From: Bacillota bacterium
GTDB taxonomy: Bacteria > Bacillota > Clostridia > Oscillospirales > Ruminococcaceae
Reading direction: 5' to 3'
DNA length: 64,000 nt
Assembly (NCBI GenBank): GCA_023388515.1
Contig: JAEWGD010000027.1
Coordinates: 1 to 64,000 of the forward strand
Both the position numbers and the translations under genes were made by a program. Shown piece after piece: positions 42,028 through 51,110 of this stretch. Each line of letters starts with the position of its first letter. Position 1 is the stretch's first letter. The notes beneath the pieces were generated by a model, which made no database searches, was not told where the DNA came from, and saw only the letters and a list, made by a program, of their open reading frames with translations.

Positions 42028-44118
42028 CTAATTTACGCTATATAAAATTTCCGAATAGCTTGGATAAGCCCAATGTTTTGCAGCAGTAATCAATTCAAGT
42101 TCATCAACTGTAAGACGAAGCTCGCTCATTGCCAAAAACACTTTTTCACGATAAGCAATAGTCTGATTTAAGCTACCATTTACTTCTTTTACTTTAACTA
42201 CCTGCTGTGAAAGATCGTCTAAGCGTTTAGCCAAGCATTTGGATAACTTGCTTATTTTAGAAAGCAGTTTTTCCTCTAAATCACAGGGGTAATCAGCTGA
42301 TAGTGACTTTTTTGCTGAAATACTATTGCATAACTCATTTTGATAAACAATAATAGTAGGGATAACTTCCTTATTCACCATATCCAGCATTGTCAGAGCT
42401 TCAATGTTAATGGTTTTTGAATAGTTTTCGAGTAGTATTTCGTACCTTGAATGCATTTCACTTTCAGAAAACACATTGTGACTTATAAATAAGTCAATAT
42501 TCTTTTGATTTACAAAATGAGGAAGTGCGTCAGTTGTAGTTTTAAGATTGAGAAGCCCACGATTTTCAGCTTCCTTTATCCATTCATCATCATACCCATT
42601 GCCATTGAAGATAATTCTTTTGTGTTTGCTGATAGTTTCTTTAATAATGTTACTTAAACCCTCTTTAAATATTGCAGAATTTTCGAGGACATCTGCAAAC
42701 TGTCTTAGGCTTTCAGCAACAATTGTGTTTAGCACAATATTAGGTCCAGAAATGGATAATGAAGAGCCAGGCATACGAAATTCAAATTTATTACCTGTAA
42801 AAGCAAACGGTGATGTTCGGTTTCTATCTGTTGTGTCCTTAGGGAAATGAGGTAATACCGTTGCACCGATTTCCATTTGTATTTTCTCTTTGCCAACATA
42901 AAGATTGTCATGTTCAATTGCTTCCAAAATATCTGTAAGTTCCTTGCCTAAAAACATTGAAACAATAGCAGGAGGTGCTTCATTTGCTCCAAGTCGGTGG
43001 TCGTTTCCTGCACTTGCAACAGAAACTCTTAGTAAATCCTGATATTCATCAACTGCTTTAATCACAGCACAGAGGAACAATAAAAATTGTGCGTTTTCAA
43101 ATGGTGTATCGCCAGGCTCAAGTAAATTGATTCCTGTATTTGTAGAAATAGACCAGTTATTATGCTTGCCACTACCGTTTACACCTGCAAAGGGTTTTTC
43201 ATGTAGCAAACAAGCTAAATTGTGCTTAGTAGCAACACTTTTAACAAGCTCCATCGCTAGCTGATTATGGTCTGATGCAATATTGGCAATAGAAAATATA
43301 GGTGCAAGCTCATGTTGTCCTGGAGCAACCTCATTATGTTTTGTTTTAGCAAGCACACCCAGTTTCCATAATTCTTCATCAAGCTCTTTCATATATGCCG
43401 ACACTCGTGGTTTAATTGTGCCAAAATAATGGTCATCCATCTCCTGTCCTTTAGGTGGTCTTGCTCCAAAAAGTGTTCTGCCACAATGAATTAAGTCTGG
43501 TCTTTTATGATATACATCTTTATCAATTAAAAAATACTCCTGTTCAGGTCCAACATCTGGAACAACTCTCTTTACAGTGGTGTTTCCAAATAGATTTAAT
43601 ATGCGAAGTGCTTGTTTGTTAATTGCCTCCATAGAACGGAGAAGAGGAGTTTTTTTGTCCAATGCTTCGCCACTGTATGAGCAAAAAGCAGTGGGGATAC
43701 AAAGAATACCATCTTTAATAAATGCATAGGATGTAGGGTCCCAAGCTGTATAACCTCTTGCTTCAAAAGTTGCACGAAGTCCACCATTAGGAAAACTAGA
43801 TGCATCAGGCTCACCCTTTACAAGCATTTTGCCTGAAAATTCCATAATAACAGTACCATCTTTGGTAGGCGTAATAAAACTATCATGCTTTTCAGCGGTT
43901 ACCCCAGTCATCGGTTGAAACCAGTGTGTAAAATGTGTAACGCCTTTTTCAATTGCCCAATCCTTCATTGCGTTTGCAACCACATTTGCAACATCAAGTT
44001 CTAAATGTGTACCGTTCGCAATGGTTTTTTTGAGAGCCATGTATGTATCCTTTGGTAATTTTGCTTTCATAACCTTGTCGTTGAATACGTTACTTCCGAA
44101 CAAAATTGGAACATTCAT
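42028..44118 (-). CDS. glnN: Glutamine synthetase type III
   Basis: Makes glutamine from glutamate, ammonia and ATP. At 696 residues it has the length of the GSIII (GlnN) class, a dodecamer common in Bacteroidetes and ruminococci. Class landmarks are the N-terminal FGSNVFNDKVMKAKLPK, FPNGGLRATFEARGYTAWDP near 88-107, NEVAPGQHELAPIF near 257 and GSGKHNNWSISTNTGINLL near 318. The gene has its own promoter and a leader attenuator with an ANTAR-type hairpin, shared in type with the divergent glutamate synthase operon. A second, type I glutamine synthetase is encoded at 49788. Confidence 0.96.
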   Translation of the reverse strand: MNVPILFGSNVFNDKVMKAKLPKDTYMALKKTIANGTHLELDVANVVANAMKDWAIEKGVTHFTHWFQPMTGVTAEKHDSFITPTKDGTVIMEFSGKMLVKGEPDASSFPNGGLRATFEARGYTAWDPTSYAFIKDGILCIPTAFCSYSGEALDKKTPLLRSMEAINKQALRILNLFGNTTVKRVVPDVGPEQEYFLIDKDVYHKRPDLIHCGRTLFGARPPKGQEMDDHYFGTIKPRVSAYMKELDEELWKLGVLAKTKHNEVAPGQHELAPIFSIANIASDHNQLAMELVKSVATKHNLACLLHEKPFAGVNGSGKHNNWSISTNTGINLLEPGDTPFENAQFLLFLCAVIKAVDEYQDLLRVSVASAGNDHRLGANEAPPAIVSMFLGKELTDILEAIEHDNLYVGKEKIQMEIGATVLPHFPKDTTDRNRTSPFAFTGNKFEFRMPGSSLSISGPNIVLNTIVAESLRQFADVLENSAIFKEGLSNIIKETISKHKRIIFNGNGYDDEWIKEAENRGLLNLKTTTDALPHFVNQKNIDLFISHNVFSESEMHSRYEILLENYSKTINIEALTMLDMVNKEVIPTIIVYQNELCNSISAKKSLSADYPCDLEEKLLSKISKLSKCLAKRLDDLSQQVVKVKEVNGSLNQTIAYREKVFLAMSELRLTVDELELITAAKHWAYPSYSEILYSVN

Positions 44119-44145
44119 TATAAAAACCTCCTTATAAATGATACT

Positions 44146-44194
44146 AAAATAAAAAAGGTGCTGTGGGTTATTTTACCCACAGCACCTTTGCTGT
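44146..44194 (-). promoter_or_regulatory. ANTAR-type attenuator in the glnN leader
   Basis: On the minus strand ACAGC-AAAGGT-GCTGT (44194-44179) forms a hairpin with hexaloop AAAGGT (A1, G4). It overlaps a strong terminator AAGGTGCTGTGGGT / ACCCACAGCACCTT followed by six T. The two structures exclude each other. A second hairpin GGGT-AAAATA-ACCC adjoins the first. This is the layout of ANTAR antitermination sites. Confidence 0.75.
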
Positions 44195-44204
44195 TTATGT
44201 TAAT

Positions 44205-44233
44205 ATAATAACACTGTGTTTTAATTTTGTCAA
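44205..44233 (-). promoter_or_regulatory. glnN promoter
   Basis: TTGACA (44233-44228), a 17-nt spacer and TATTAT (44210-44205), reading leftward into the attenuator. Confidence 0.85.
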
Positions 44234-44363
44234 TCCTTTTTTGAAAAAATGAAAGGATATTATATATTTTTAAAATTATTATAAAAAAAATTTTATATTG
44301 TAGAATTATTTTGTATAAAAATATAATAATTAAATTTTATTATAAAATGATTTAGCAAAAGCA

Positions 44364-44392
44364 TTGACAATCTGAGCATTTTAGAATATAAT
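44364..44392 (+). promoter_or_regulatory. Promoter of the glutamate synthase/glnA operon
   Basis: TTGACA (44364-44369), a 17-nt spacer and TATAAT (44387-44392), with the start just before the first attenuator. Confidence 0.88.
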
Positions 44393-44401
44393 AAAAAAAC
44401 G

Positions 44402-44476
44402 ATGAACAAAGGCGTTCATTAAGCAGAAAACTGGCTGTTGTTGTCATTGTTTTTGTTTAATGAGAGCCTTTTTGCT
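44402..44476 (+). promoter_or_regulatory. First ANTAR-type attenuator of the glutamate synthase operon
   Basis: ATGAAC-AAAGGC-GTTCAT (44402-44419) is a perfect 6-bp hairpin with hexaloop AAAGGC. Its loop and 3' arm are also the 5' arm of a long terminator (AAAGGC.TTCATTAA / TTTAATGA..GCCTTTTT). Confidence 0.78.
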
Positions 44477-44542
44477 GTATAGACTTAAAAATCATGACGA
44501 TTAAAAATTATAATATATTGTAAATAAAATATTGTAAATAAA

Positions 44543-44618
44543 CAATGGACAAAGGTGTTCATTAAGCAGAAAAGCTAACTGTTGTTGGCAAAAATTCTGT
44601 TTAATGAACACCTTTTTA
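44543..44618 (+). promoter_or_regulatory. Second ANTAR-type attenuator of the glutamate synthase operon
   Basis: AATGGAC-AAAGGT-GTTCATT (44544-44563) repeats the hexaloop design, followed by terminator pairing AAAGGTGTTCATTAA / TTTAATGAACACCTTTTT. The 3' flank AAGCAGAAAA..CTGTTGTTG is shared with the first copy, so the two are a tandem duplication. No clear second promoter lies between them. Confidence 0.78.
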
Positions 44619-44710
44619 CTGCACAAGAATTATGAGGAGTTCACTTATTTATCGAACGATAAAGGCACATTTTTAAGTTATGGTGTGCTATGTTAAAGGG
44701 AGGTTTTTTA

Positions 44711-45802
44711 ATGCAACGAGAAGGAGAAGTTAGAATACCATCAGGCTGTGCTATATCAGGAATGTTTTCTAAAGTCGGCAAGCGTTTTTCAGGTGAGGAT
44801 ATAATCACTTCCATATCTGTTATGCATGACCGTAGTAATGGTCTTGGCGGTGGTTTTGCTGCTTATGGTATTTATCCAGAATATAAAGACTATTATGCAT
44901 TTCATGTTTTTTATGACAGTGAGTCATCAAAAGTGGAATGTGAAGAATTTTTAAAGCGACATTTTGATATTATCAATCTTTCAAAAATTCTAACTAGGAA
45001 AATGAAGGAAATAACAGATGAACCTCTTATTTGGAGATACTTTGTCACACCACTCCCAACTAGACTCTGTGAAAGTCAGCTTGATGAGAGAGAATTTGTA
45101 GCAAGATGTGTGTTCAAAGTTAATGCATATATTTCAGGTAGTTATATTTTTTCAAGTGGTAAAAATATGGGCGTGTTTAAAGCTGTGGGATTTCCAGAAG
45201 ATGTAGGTAGGTTTTATCGTTTAGATGAGTATGAGGGTTATTGTTTTACGGCACACGGAAGATATCCTACAAATACACCAGGTTGGTGGGGAGGAGCTCA
45301 TCCGTTTGCATTGCTGGATTATTCGGTAGTACATAATGGGGAGATATCTTCATATGATGCCAACAGACGAGCGATTGAAATGTATGGATATAAATGCACA
45401 TTGCAAACTGATACTGAGGTAATTACTTATATAATAGATTATCTTCATAGAAGAAAGGGCTTGACGCTGAGTGAAATTTGCAGCGTAGTTGCGGCACCTT
45501 TTTGGCAGACTATTGAGAGAAAGCCGAAAAAGGAAAGAGAGTCACTCGAGTATTTGAGGAATGTATTTGCAGCACAGCTTATTACTGGTCCATTTTCTAT
45601 ATTAGTTGGTTTTGAAGGTGGGCTCTTAGCATTGAATGATCGATTGAAGCTTAGGTCAATGGTCGTGGGAGAAAAAGATGATATGGTATATATTGCAAGC
45701 GAAGAGGCTGCGATTCGTATTATAGAGAACAATTTGGATAAGGTTTATTCGCCCAAAGGTGGCCAAGGTGTTATTGTTCTTTTGGAAGGAGGCAACAAAT
45801 AA
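44711..45802 (+). CDS. Glutamate synthase glutaminase-domain protein (class II amidotransferase)
   Basis: A 363-residue stand-alone version of the N-terminal domain of glutamate synthase, releasing ammonia from glutamine. It has the class II fold signatures GHTRYPTN-like AHGRYPTNTPGWWGGAHPFALLDYSVVHNGEI (near 180-210) and TDTEVITYIIDYL. The nucleophile must be a cysteine exposed after processing; the best candidate is the Cys in IPSGCAISGMF near 14. That implies removal of about 13 residues, but I cannot confirm it. The ATG 44711 follows GGGAGG. Its stop overlaps the next start. Confidence 0.88.
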   Translation: MQREGEVRIPSGCAISGMFSKVGKRFSGEDIITSISVMHDRSNGLGGGFAAYGIYPEYKDYYAFHVFYDSESSKVECEEFLKRHFDIINLSKILTRKMKEITDEPLIWRYFVTPLPTRLCESQLDEREFVARCVFKVNAYISGSYIFSSGKNMGVFKAVGFPEDVGRFYRLDEYEGYCFTAHGRYPTNTPGWWGGAHPFALLDYSVVHNGEISSYDANRRAIEMYGYKCTLQTDTEVITYIIDYLHRRKGLTLSEICSVVAAPFWQTIERKPKKERESLEYLRNVFAAQLITGPFSILVGFEGGLLALNDRLKLRSMVVGEKDDMVYIASEEAAIRIIENNLDKVYSPKGGQGVIVLLEGGNK

Positions 45803-47307
45803 TGCCTATTAATTATTTACATACGGATTATGAAGTGGTAAGAAACTATGATAGGTGCATTAACTGTCGTGTTTGTGAAAGGCAATGTGCAAATGAGGCA
45901 CATACTTTTTTAGAAGACCGAAATAAAATGATGAGTTATGATGAAAAATGTGTGAATTGTCATAGATGTGTATCCCTATGTCCTACAAGAGCATTAAAAA
46001 TTGTTAAATGTGACCATACTTTTAAGAAGAATGCAAACTGGAGCGAGCAAACCATAAAAGAGGTATATAAACAAGCGGCAAGTGGTGGTGTTTTATTGTC
46101 CAGTATGGGAAATCCTGAAGATTATCCTGTTTATTTTGATAAAATATTACTTAATGCCTCACAGGTAACTAATCCATCAATCGACCCACTTCGTGAACCA
46201 ATGGAAACAAAGGTATTCTTGGGAAGTAAGCCTAGCTCAATTGAAAGAGATGAAAAGGGAAGGATTAAAAATAACCTTACTCCACAGCTTAAGCTTTCAA
46301 TGCCGATAATGTTTTCAGCTATGAGTTATGGCTCAATCAGCTATAATGCACATGAGAGTTTAGCAAGAGCTGCACAGGAGCTTGGAATTTACTACAACAC
46401 AGGAGAAGGTGGACTCCATGATGATTTTTATAAATATGGAAGTCATACCATTGTGCAGGTTGCTTCAGGTAGATTTGGTGTATATAAGGAATATTTAGAG
46501 CAAGGTGCTGCCATAGAAATAAAAATGGGTCAAGGAGCAAAGCCTGGTATTGGTGGACACTTACCGGGAACAAAAATTGTAGGGGATATTTCAAAAACTC
46601 GTATGATTCCGGAAGGCAGCGACGCAATTTCTCCTGCTCCTCATCACGATATTTATTCTATTGAAGATTTAAGACAACTGGTTTATTCTTTAAAAGAAGC
46701 AACTGATTATAAAAAACCTATTATTGTAAAGATTGCTGCCGTACATAATGTATCAGCTATCGCAAGTGGAATTGCACGAAGTGGAGCAGATATTATAGCA
46801 ATAGATGGTTTTCGGGGTGGAACAGGGGCAGCACCAACTCGTATCCGTGATAATGTGGGTATTCCAATTGAACTAGCTCTTGCAAGCGTAGATAAAAGAC
46901 TTAGAGATGAGGGAATTCGTGATAATGTTTCAATAGTTGTAGCAGGTAGCATACGAAATTCTGCTGATATCGTAAAAGCCATAGCACTTGGAGCAGATAG
47001 TGTTTATATTGGTACATCAGCTCTTTTAGCATTGGGTTGTCATTTATGCAGAAGTTGTCAGACGGGTAAATGTAACTGGGGTATAGCGACACAAAGAGAG
47101 GACTTAGTAAAACGCTTGAATCCAGAACTTGGGTATAAAAGATTGGTTAATCTCCTAAATGCTTGGAAACATGAAATTAAAGAAATGATGGGTGGCATGG
47201 GAATTAACTCAATTGAGGCATTAAAAGGAAATAGGTTAATGCTTCGTGGCATTGGCTTAAATAGCAAGGAACTTGAAATATTAGGTATTAAGCATGCGGG
47301 TGAATAG
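45802..47307 (+). CDS. Glutamate synthase FMN-binding domain protein with N-terminal ferredoxin
   Basis: A 501-residue catalytic core of split glutamate synthase. The first 75 residues are a two-cluster ferredoxin (CINCRVCERQC and CVNCHRCVSLCP). Then comes the (beta/alpha)8 FMN domain of GltB, with FSAMSYGSISYNAHESLARAAQELG (near 172-196), GQGAKPGIGGHLPG (near 245) and DGFRGGTGAAPTR (near 335). A C-terminal cysteine set CHLCRSCQTGKC (near 415) matches the 3Fe-4S site. It transfers ammonia to 2-oxoglutarate using reduced ferredoxin or its partner subunits. It overlaps the preceding gene by one base. Confidence 0.92.
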   Translation: MPINYLHTDYEVVRNYDRCINCRVCERQCANEAHTFLEDRNKMMSYDEKCVNCHRCVSLCPTRALKIVKCDHTFKKNANWSEQTIKEVYKQAASGGVLLSSMGNPEDYPVYFDKILLNASQVTNPSIDPLREPMETKVFLGSKPSSIERDEKGRIKNNLTPQLKLSMPIMFSAMSYGSISYNAHESLARAAQELGIYYNTGEGGLHDDFYKYGSHTIVQVASGRFGVYKEYLEQGAAIEIKMGQGAKPGIGGHLPGTKIVGDISKTRMIPEGSDAISPAPHHDIYSIEDLRQLVYSLKEATDYKKPIIVKIAAVHNVSAIASGIARSGADIIAIDGFRGGTGAAPTRIRDNVGIPIELALASVDKRLRDEGIRDNVSIVVAGSIRNSADIVKAIALGADSVYIGTSALLALGCHLCRSCQTGKCNWGIATQREDLVKRLNPELGYKRLVNLLNAWKHEIKEMMGGMGINSIEALKGNRLMLRGIGLNSKELEILGIKHAGE

Positions 47308-47385
47308 ATGTCAGCAAAAAAAAGCGGACTTTCTTGCTCTAATCAATACCTTTAAAGAAATGATTATCTTGAATGGAGTGGGGAT

Positions 47386-47820
47386 ATGAAACGTATTTTT
47401 GTAAATGAAAAATGGTGTCTTGGATGCCATCTTTGCGAATATTATTGTGCCTTTGCAAATACAAATGAGAAAGATATGGCATTGGCACTAAAGGATATTA
47501 AAATTAATCCGAAAATTAAACTAGAAGAAGGAAACGGAATTTGTTTTGCTGTATCCTGCCGTCACTGCACTGATCCAGCTTGTGTAAAGGGTTGTATTAC
47601 GGGAGCTATATCTATAAATGATGGTGTTATTACTATTCAACAAGATAAGTGTGTCGGTTGTTATACCTGTATTTTGTGTTGTCCCTATGGTGCAGTTTCA
47701 CCATCTGAAAATGGTGCGGCACAAAAATGTGAATTATGTATGAAAAACACAGATGGGCAACCACAATGCGTTAAAGGTTGTCCAAATGGAGCAATAGTAT
47801 TTGAGGAAAGGGCTGATTGA
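47386..47820 (+). CDS. 4Fe-4S ferredoxin-type electron transfer protein
   Basis: A 144-residue iron-sulfur protein like HycB/DmsB-type subunits, with four cysteine groups: CLGCHLCEYYC (near 12-22), CRHCTDPACVKGC (near 58-70), CVGCYTCILCCPYG (near 88-101) and CELCMKNTDGQPQCVKGCP. These could hold up to four clusters. It passes electrons between the FAD subunit that follows and the FMN core that precedes. Its stop overlaps the frame of the next gene. Confidence 0.92.
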   Translation: MKRIFVNEKWCLGCHLCEYYCAFANTNEKDMALALKDIKINPKIKLEEGNGICFAVSCRHCTDPACVKGCITGAISINDGVITIQQDKCVGCYTCILCCPYGAVSPSENGAAQKCELCMKNTDGQPQCVKGCPNGAIVFEERAD

Positions 47821-47821
47821 A

Positions 47822-49042
47822 ATGAAGTATGTAGTTATTGGTAATTCTGCTGCGGCAATTGGGGCTGTGGAAGGAATCAGACAAATAGATACAAAAGGTG
47901 AGATTACACTTATTTCAAACGAAAAGTATCATACATACTCAAGACCGCTTATCTCATATTTACTTCTTGGAAAGACTGACCATGAGCGAATGAAATATAG
48001 AGAAAATGATTTCTATGAAAAAAACAATTGTAGTCTTGTTTTTGGAGAGGTGACAAAAGTTAATTCCGAGAAAAAGACAATTGTACTAGCTGATGGAACA
48101 GAATTTGCATATGACAAACTTCTTGTGGCAACAGGTTCATCGTCATTTATCCCAAATATAAAAGGATTGGAACGTGTAAAAAATAAATTTACATTTTCAT
48201 CATTGGAAGATGCAATGCTCTTAGACAAAGCCATAACCAATGATAGCAAGGTATTAATTGTTGGTGCCGGATTAATTGGTCTTAAATGTGCTGAAGGTAT
48301 CAGTAAAAAGGTGAACAGTGTTCTGGTGGATTTATCACCAAGAGTGCTATCCAGCATTTTAGATGAAGATGGTTCTTTTATTATCAAGGAACATCTAGAA
48401 AGCAAAGGAATGGAATTTTATCTTGGCGATACCATAACCGAACTTACTGAAAACAGGGCATATCTAAAAAGTGGAACTCAGATTGATTTTGATATTTTAG
48501 TTTTAGCAGTAGGTGTTAGAGCAAATGTAAATTTAATAAAAGAAATTGGTGGTAGAATTAATCAGGGGATTCTTGTAAATGAGAAAAGCGAAACTAGTTT
48601 GCCTGATATTTATGCTGCTGGAGATTGCACTGAAAGTTATGATATTTCAAGCGATGAGTATAAGGTTATGGCACTACTTCCAAATGCATATATACAAGGC
48701 AATACTGCAGGAATAAATATGGCAGGTAGATCTGCAGAGTTTGATAAAGCAATACCAATGAATGCAATTGGATTTTTTGGAAAACATATTATATCAGCAG
48801 GTACTTATTCAGGACTAACATATGAAAGCAAGGGGAATGGAAGTTATAAGAAACTATTTTATGGGGATAATGTCTTAAAAGGATATATATTAATAGGGGA
48901 TATAGACAAAGCAGGAATTTACACTTCCTTGATAAAAGAGAAAACACCACTTGACAGTATTGATTTTAATTTAATATGTGAAAAACCGTCGTTGCTAGCT
49001 TTCTCAAAGGAAAAAAGACAAGAAAAGCTCGGAGGTGAATAG
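47822..49042 (+). CDS. FAD-dependent pyridine nucleotide oxidoreductase
   Basis: A 406-residue flavoprotein of the nitrite reductase/rubredoxin reductase type. It has an FAD-binding N terminus (MKYVVIGNSAAAIGAVEGIR), an ATGSS motif near 107, a second nucleotide-binding fold KVLIVGAGLIGLKCAEGISK near 142 and the FAD-contacting DIYAAGDCTE near 265. It probably takes electrons from NAD(P)H and feeds the glutamate synthase Fe-S subunits, replacing the usual GltD. The ATG at 47822 is right after the ferredoxin stop. Which nicotinamide it uses is not clear. Confidence 0.9.
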   Translation: MKYVVIGNSAAAIGAVEGIRQIDTKGEITLISNEKYHTYSRPLISYLLLGKTDHERMKYRENDFYEKNNCSLVFGEVTKVNSEKKTIVLADGTEFAYDKLLVATGSSSFIPNIKGLERVKNKFTFSSLEDAMLLDKAITNDSKVLIVGAGLIGLKCAEGISKKVNSVLVDLSPRVLSSILDEDGSFIIKEHLESKGMEFYLGDTITELTENRAYLKSGTQIDFDILVLAVGVRANVNLIKEIGGRINQGILVNEKSETSLPDIYAAGDCTESYDISSDEYKVMALLPNAYIQGNTAGINMAGRSAEFDKAIPMNAIGFFGKHIISAGTYSGLTYESKGNGSYKKLFYGDNVLKGYILIGDIDKAGIYTSLIKEKTPLDSIDFNLICEKPSLLAFSKEKRQEKLGGE

Positions 49043-49046
49043 TAAG

Positions 49047-49757
49047 ATGAAAGAAATTAATGCATTAGAGTTTGATTATCAAGAATTAAATGGTATAATA
49101 AGAGAAGCTGAAGGTGATATTTTAGTGAATAATTGTCTTGGTGAACGATTTATTGGAAGTGGACTTTCAGATAAGAAAATAACAATTAATGGCACACCTG
49201 GAAATGCTCTTGGAAGTTATTTAGACGGTGCTACCTGTGTTGTGAATGGAAATGCACAGGATGCCGTAGGGGATACAATGAATGATGGACAAATATATGT
49301 ACACGGTAATGCTGGAGATGCACTTGGATATGCAATGCGTGGTGGTAAAATCTTTGTTCGTGGAAACAGTGGATACCGTACAGGGATTCATATGAAACAG
49401 TATAAGGATAAATGCCCTATTATTGTTGTGGGTGGCTCGGCAGGTAGTTTTTTAGGGGAATATCTTGCAGGTGGTAAGATTATTGTTTTAGGACTCGACG
49501 ATGAAGCTGTACCAGTGGGAAATTTTGCTGGAACGGGTATGCATGGCGGTGAAGTTTGGATAAGATCAGACAAGAAACTCTCTAATTTTCCACCACAGGT
49601 AACGGTTTCCAAGGAAAGACCAGACAGCATTTTGGATATATTAAATGACTTTGCCAAGATATTTAATCTTTCAATAGATGATATTTTATCAAAACCATTT
49701 TATAGATTAACCCCTAATGTAAAAAATCCGTATAAGCAATTATATACAGAAAATTGA
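49047..49757 (+). CDS. Glutamate synthase GXGXG (C-terminal beta-helix) domain protein
   Basis: A 236-residue stand-alone form of the glutamate synthase C-terminal domain, a right-handed beta-helix that supports the ammonia tunnel. GxxxG-type turns repeat every ~20 residues: GSGLSDKKITINGTPGNALG, GATCVVNGNAQDAVGDTMNDG, GKIFVRGNSGYRTGIHM, GGKIIVLG, GTGMHGGEVWI. ATG 49047 follows GGAGGTG; four earlier codons begin at a GTG within that site. Its frame overlaps the end of the flavoprotein gene slightly. Confidence 0.92.
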   Translation: MKEINALEFDYQELNGIIREAEGDILVNNCLGERFIGSGLSDKKITINGTPGNALGSYLDGATCVVNGNAQDAVGDTMNDGQIYVHGNAGDALGYAMRGGKIFVRGNSGYRTGIHMKQYKDKCPIIVVGGSAGSFLGEYLAGGKIIVLGLDDEAVPVGNFAGTGMHGGEVWIRSDKKLSNFPPQVTVSKERPDSILDILNDFAKIFNLSIDDILSKPFYRLTPNVKNPYKQLYTEN

Positions 49758-49787
49758 ACCCAATCTTGCGAAAGGAGAGTGTGAAAA

Positions 49788-51077
49788 ATGACCAATACAG
49801 TTAAAGAGGTTTTGGAGTTTGTAAGTGAGAACGATATAAAATTTATCAAGCTTGCATTTTGTGATATATTCGGTGGACAAAAAAACATTTCCATTATGCC
49901 CGATGGACTAGAAAGTGCATTTTCAGATGGTGTGCCTTTTGATGCTTGTGCAATCAAGGGTTTTTCAGATGTAATTCGGTCGGATTTGTGCTTATTTCCA
50001 GACCCAACTACCATAGCAGTTTTACCATACAGACCACAGATAGGCAGAGTTGCGAGGTTCTACTGCGATATTAAGACCCCTGACGGTGAGGATTTTGAAT
50101 GTGACACAAGGGCAATATTAAAAAAAGCTGTAAATCGGGCAAGTGGTATGGGTTTTGCAGCACAAATTGGCAGTGAGTGTGAGTTTTATTTATTTAAGAC
50201 AGATGAAAATGGAGAGCCTTTATATGAACCTTTTGACATGGGTGGATATTTAGATACTGCACCAATGGACAAAGGCGAAAATGTTCGCAGAGAAATTTGC
50301 CTTTGTTTAGAAGAAATGGGGATTGAGCCAGAATCTTCGCATCATGAACAAGGTCCTGGACAAAATGAAATTGATTTTAAATTTAGTGAAGCTTTGATAG
50401 CGGCTGATAATCTTTTAAGCTTTAAAACAGTAGTAAAATCTATTGCTGCAAGGAATGGTTTATATGCTTCATTCTTACCTAAACCATTTGAAAATAAAAG
50501 TGGAAATGGGTTGCATATTAATGTTTCACTTTCGCAAAACGGCAAAAATATCTTTAAAATCAATAAAGATGAACAATCAAAAGTAGCTGAAAGTTTTATT
50601 GCTGGAGTTCTAAAAAGAGTTCCTGAAATGACAGCATTTTTAAATCCAATTGTTAATTCTTATGAAAGGTTGGGTAGCTTTGAGGCACCAAAATACCTTT
50701 CTTGGTCACATCAAAACCGTTCACAGCTCATCAGAATACCCGCTGCAAAGGGTGAAAAGGTGAGAATGGAGCTTCGCTCCCCAGATCCATCAGTGAATCC
50801 GTATCTTGCATTTGCACTTGTAATAAATGCAGGACTTGATGGTATTGAAGAAGAACTTGAACTTTCACCAGCAATGGATGTTGACCTTTATAATGTAGAT
50901 GAAAGTCAAATTAAAGAACTTACCAAATTGCCTGAAAACTTAACAGAATCACTTGATATTGCAAAAAACAGTGCATTTGTGAAGAATGTAATTGGAAGTG
51001 AACTATTGAACAGATATATTGACTTAAAACAGAAAGAGAAATCAGTGGATAAAGAGCATTATTTTAGGACTGTTTAA
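49788..51077 (+). CDS. glnA: Glutamine synthetase type I
   Basis: A 429-residue glutamine synthetase of the GSI-alpha type. Motifs: DIFGGQKNI near the N terminus, GSECEFYLFKTDENGEP near 126, HHEQGPGQNEIDFKF near 185-199 and GNGLHINVSLSQNGKNIF near 242, then RLGSFEAPKYLSWSHQNRSQLIRIP, the glutamate and ATP site. The adenylylation-loop tyrosine region is absent or divergent, as in GSI-alpha. It follows the glutamate synthase genes by 30 bases, so ammonia assimilation by the GS-GOGAT cycle is encoded as one unit, ending with the ANTAR regulator. Confidence 0.95.
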   Translation: MTNTVKEVLEFVSENDIKFIKLAFCDIFGGQKNISIMPDGLESAFSDGVPFDACAIKGFSDVIRSDLCLFPDPTTIAVLPYRPQIGRVARFYCDIKTPDGEDFECDTRAILKKAVNRASGMGFAAQIGSECEFYLFKTDENGEPLYEPFDMGGYLDTAPMDKGENVRREICLCLEEMGIEPESSHHEQGPGQNEIDFKFSEALIAADNLLSFKTVVKSIAARNGLYASFLPKPFENKSGNGLHINVSLSQNGKNIFKINKDEQSKVAESFIAGVLKRVPEMTAFLNPIVNSYERLGSFEAPKYLSWSHQNRSQLIRIPAAKGEKVRMELRSPDPSVNPYLAFALVINAGLDGIEEELELSPAMDVDLYNVDESQIKELTKLPENLTESLDIAKNSAFVKNVIGSELLNRYIDLKQKEKSVDKEHYFRTV

Positions 51078-51110
51078 CATAAAACAAAACAAATGAAAGG
51101 TGGCGATTTC

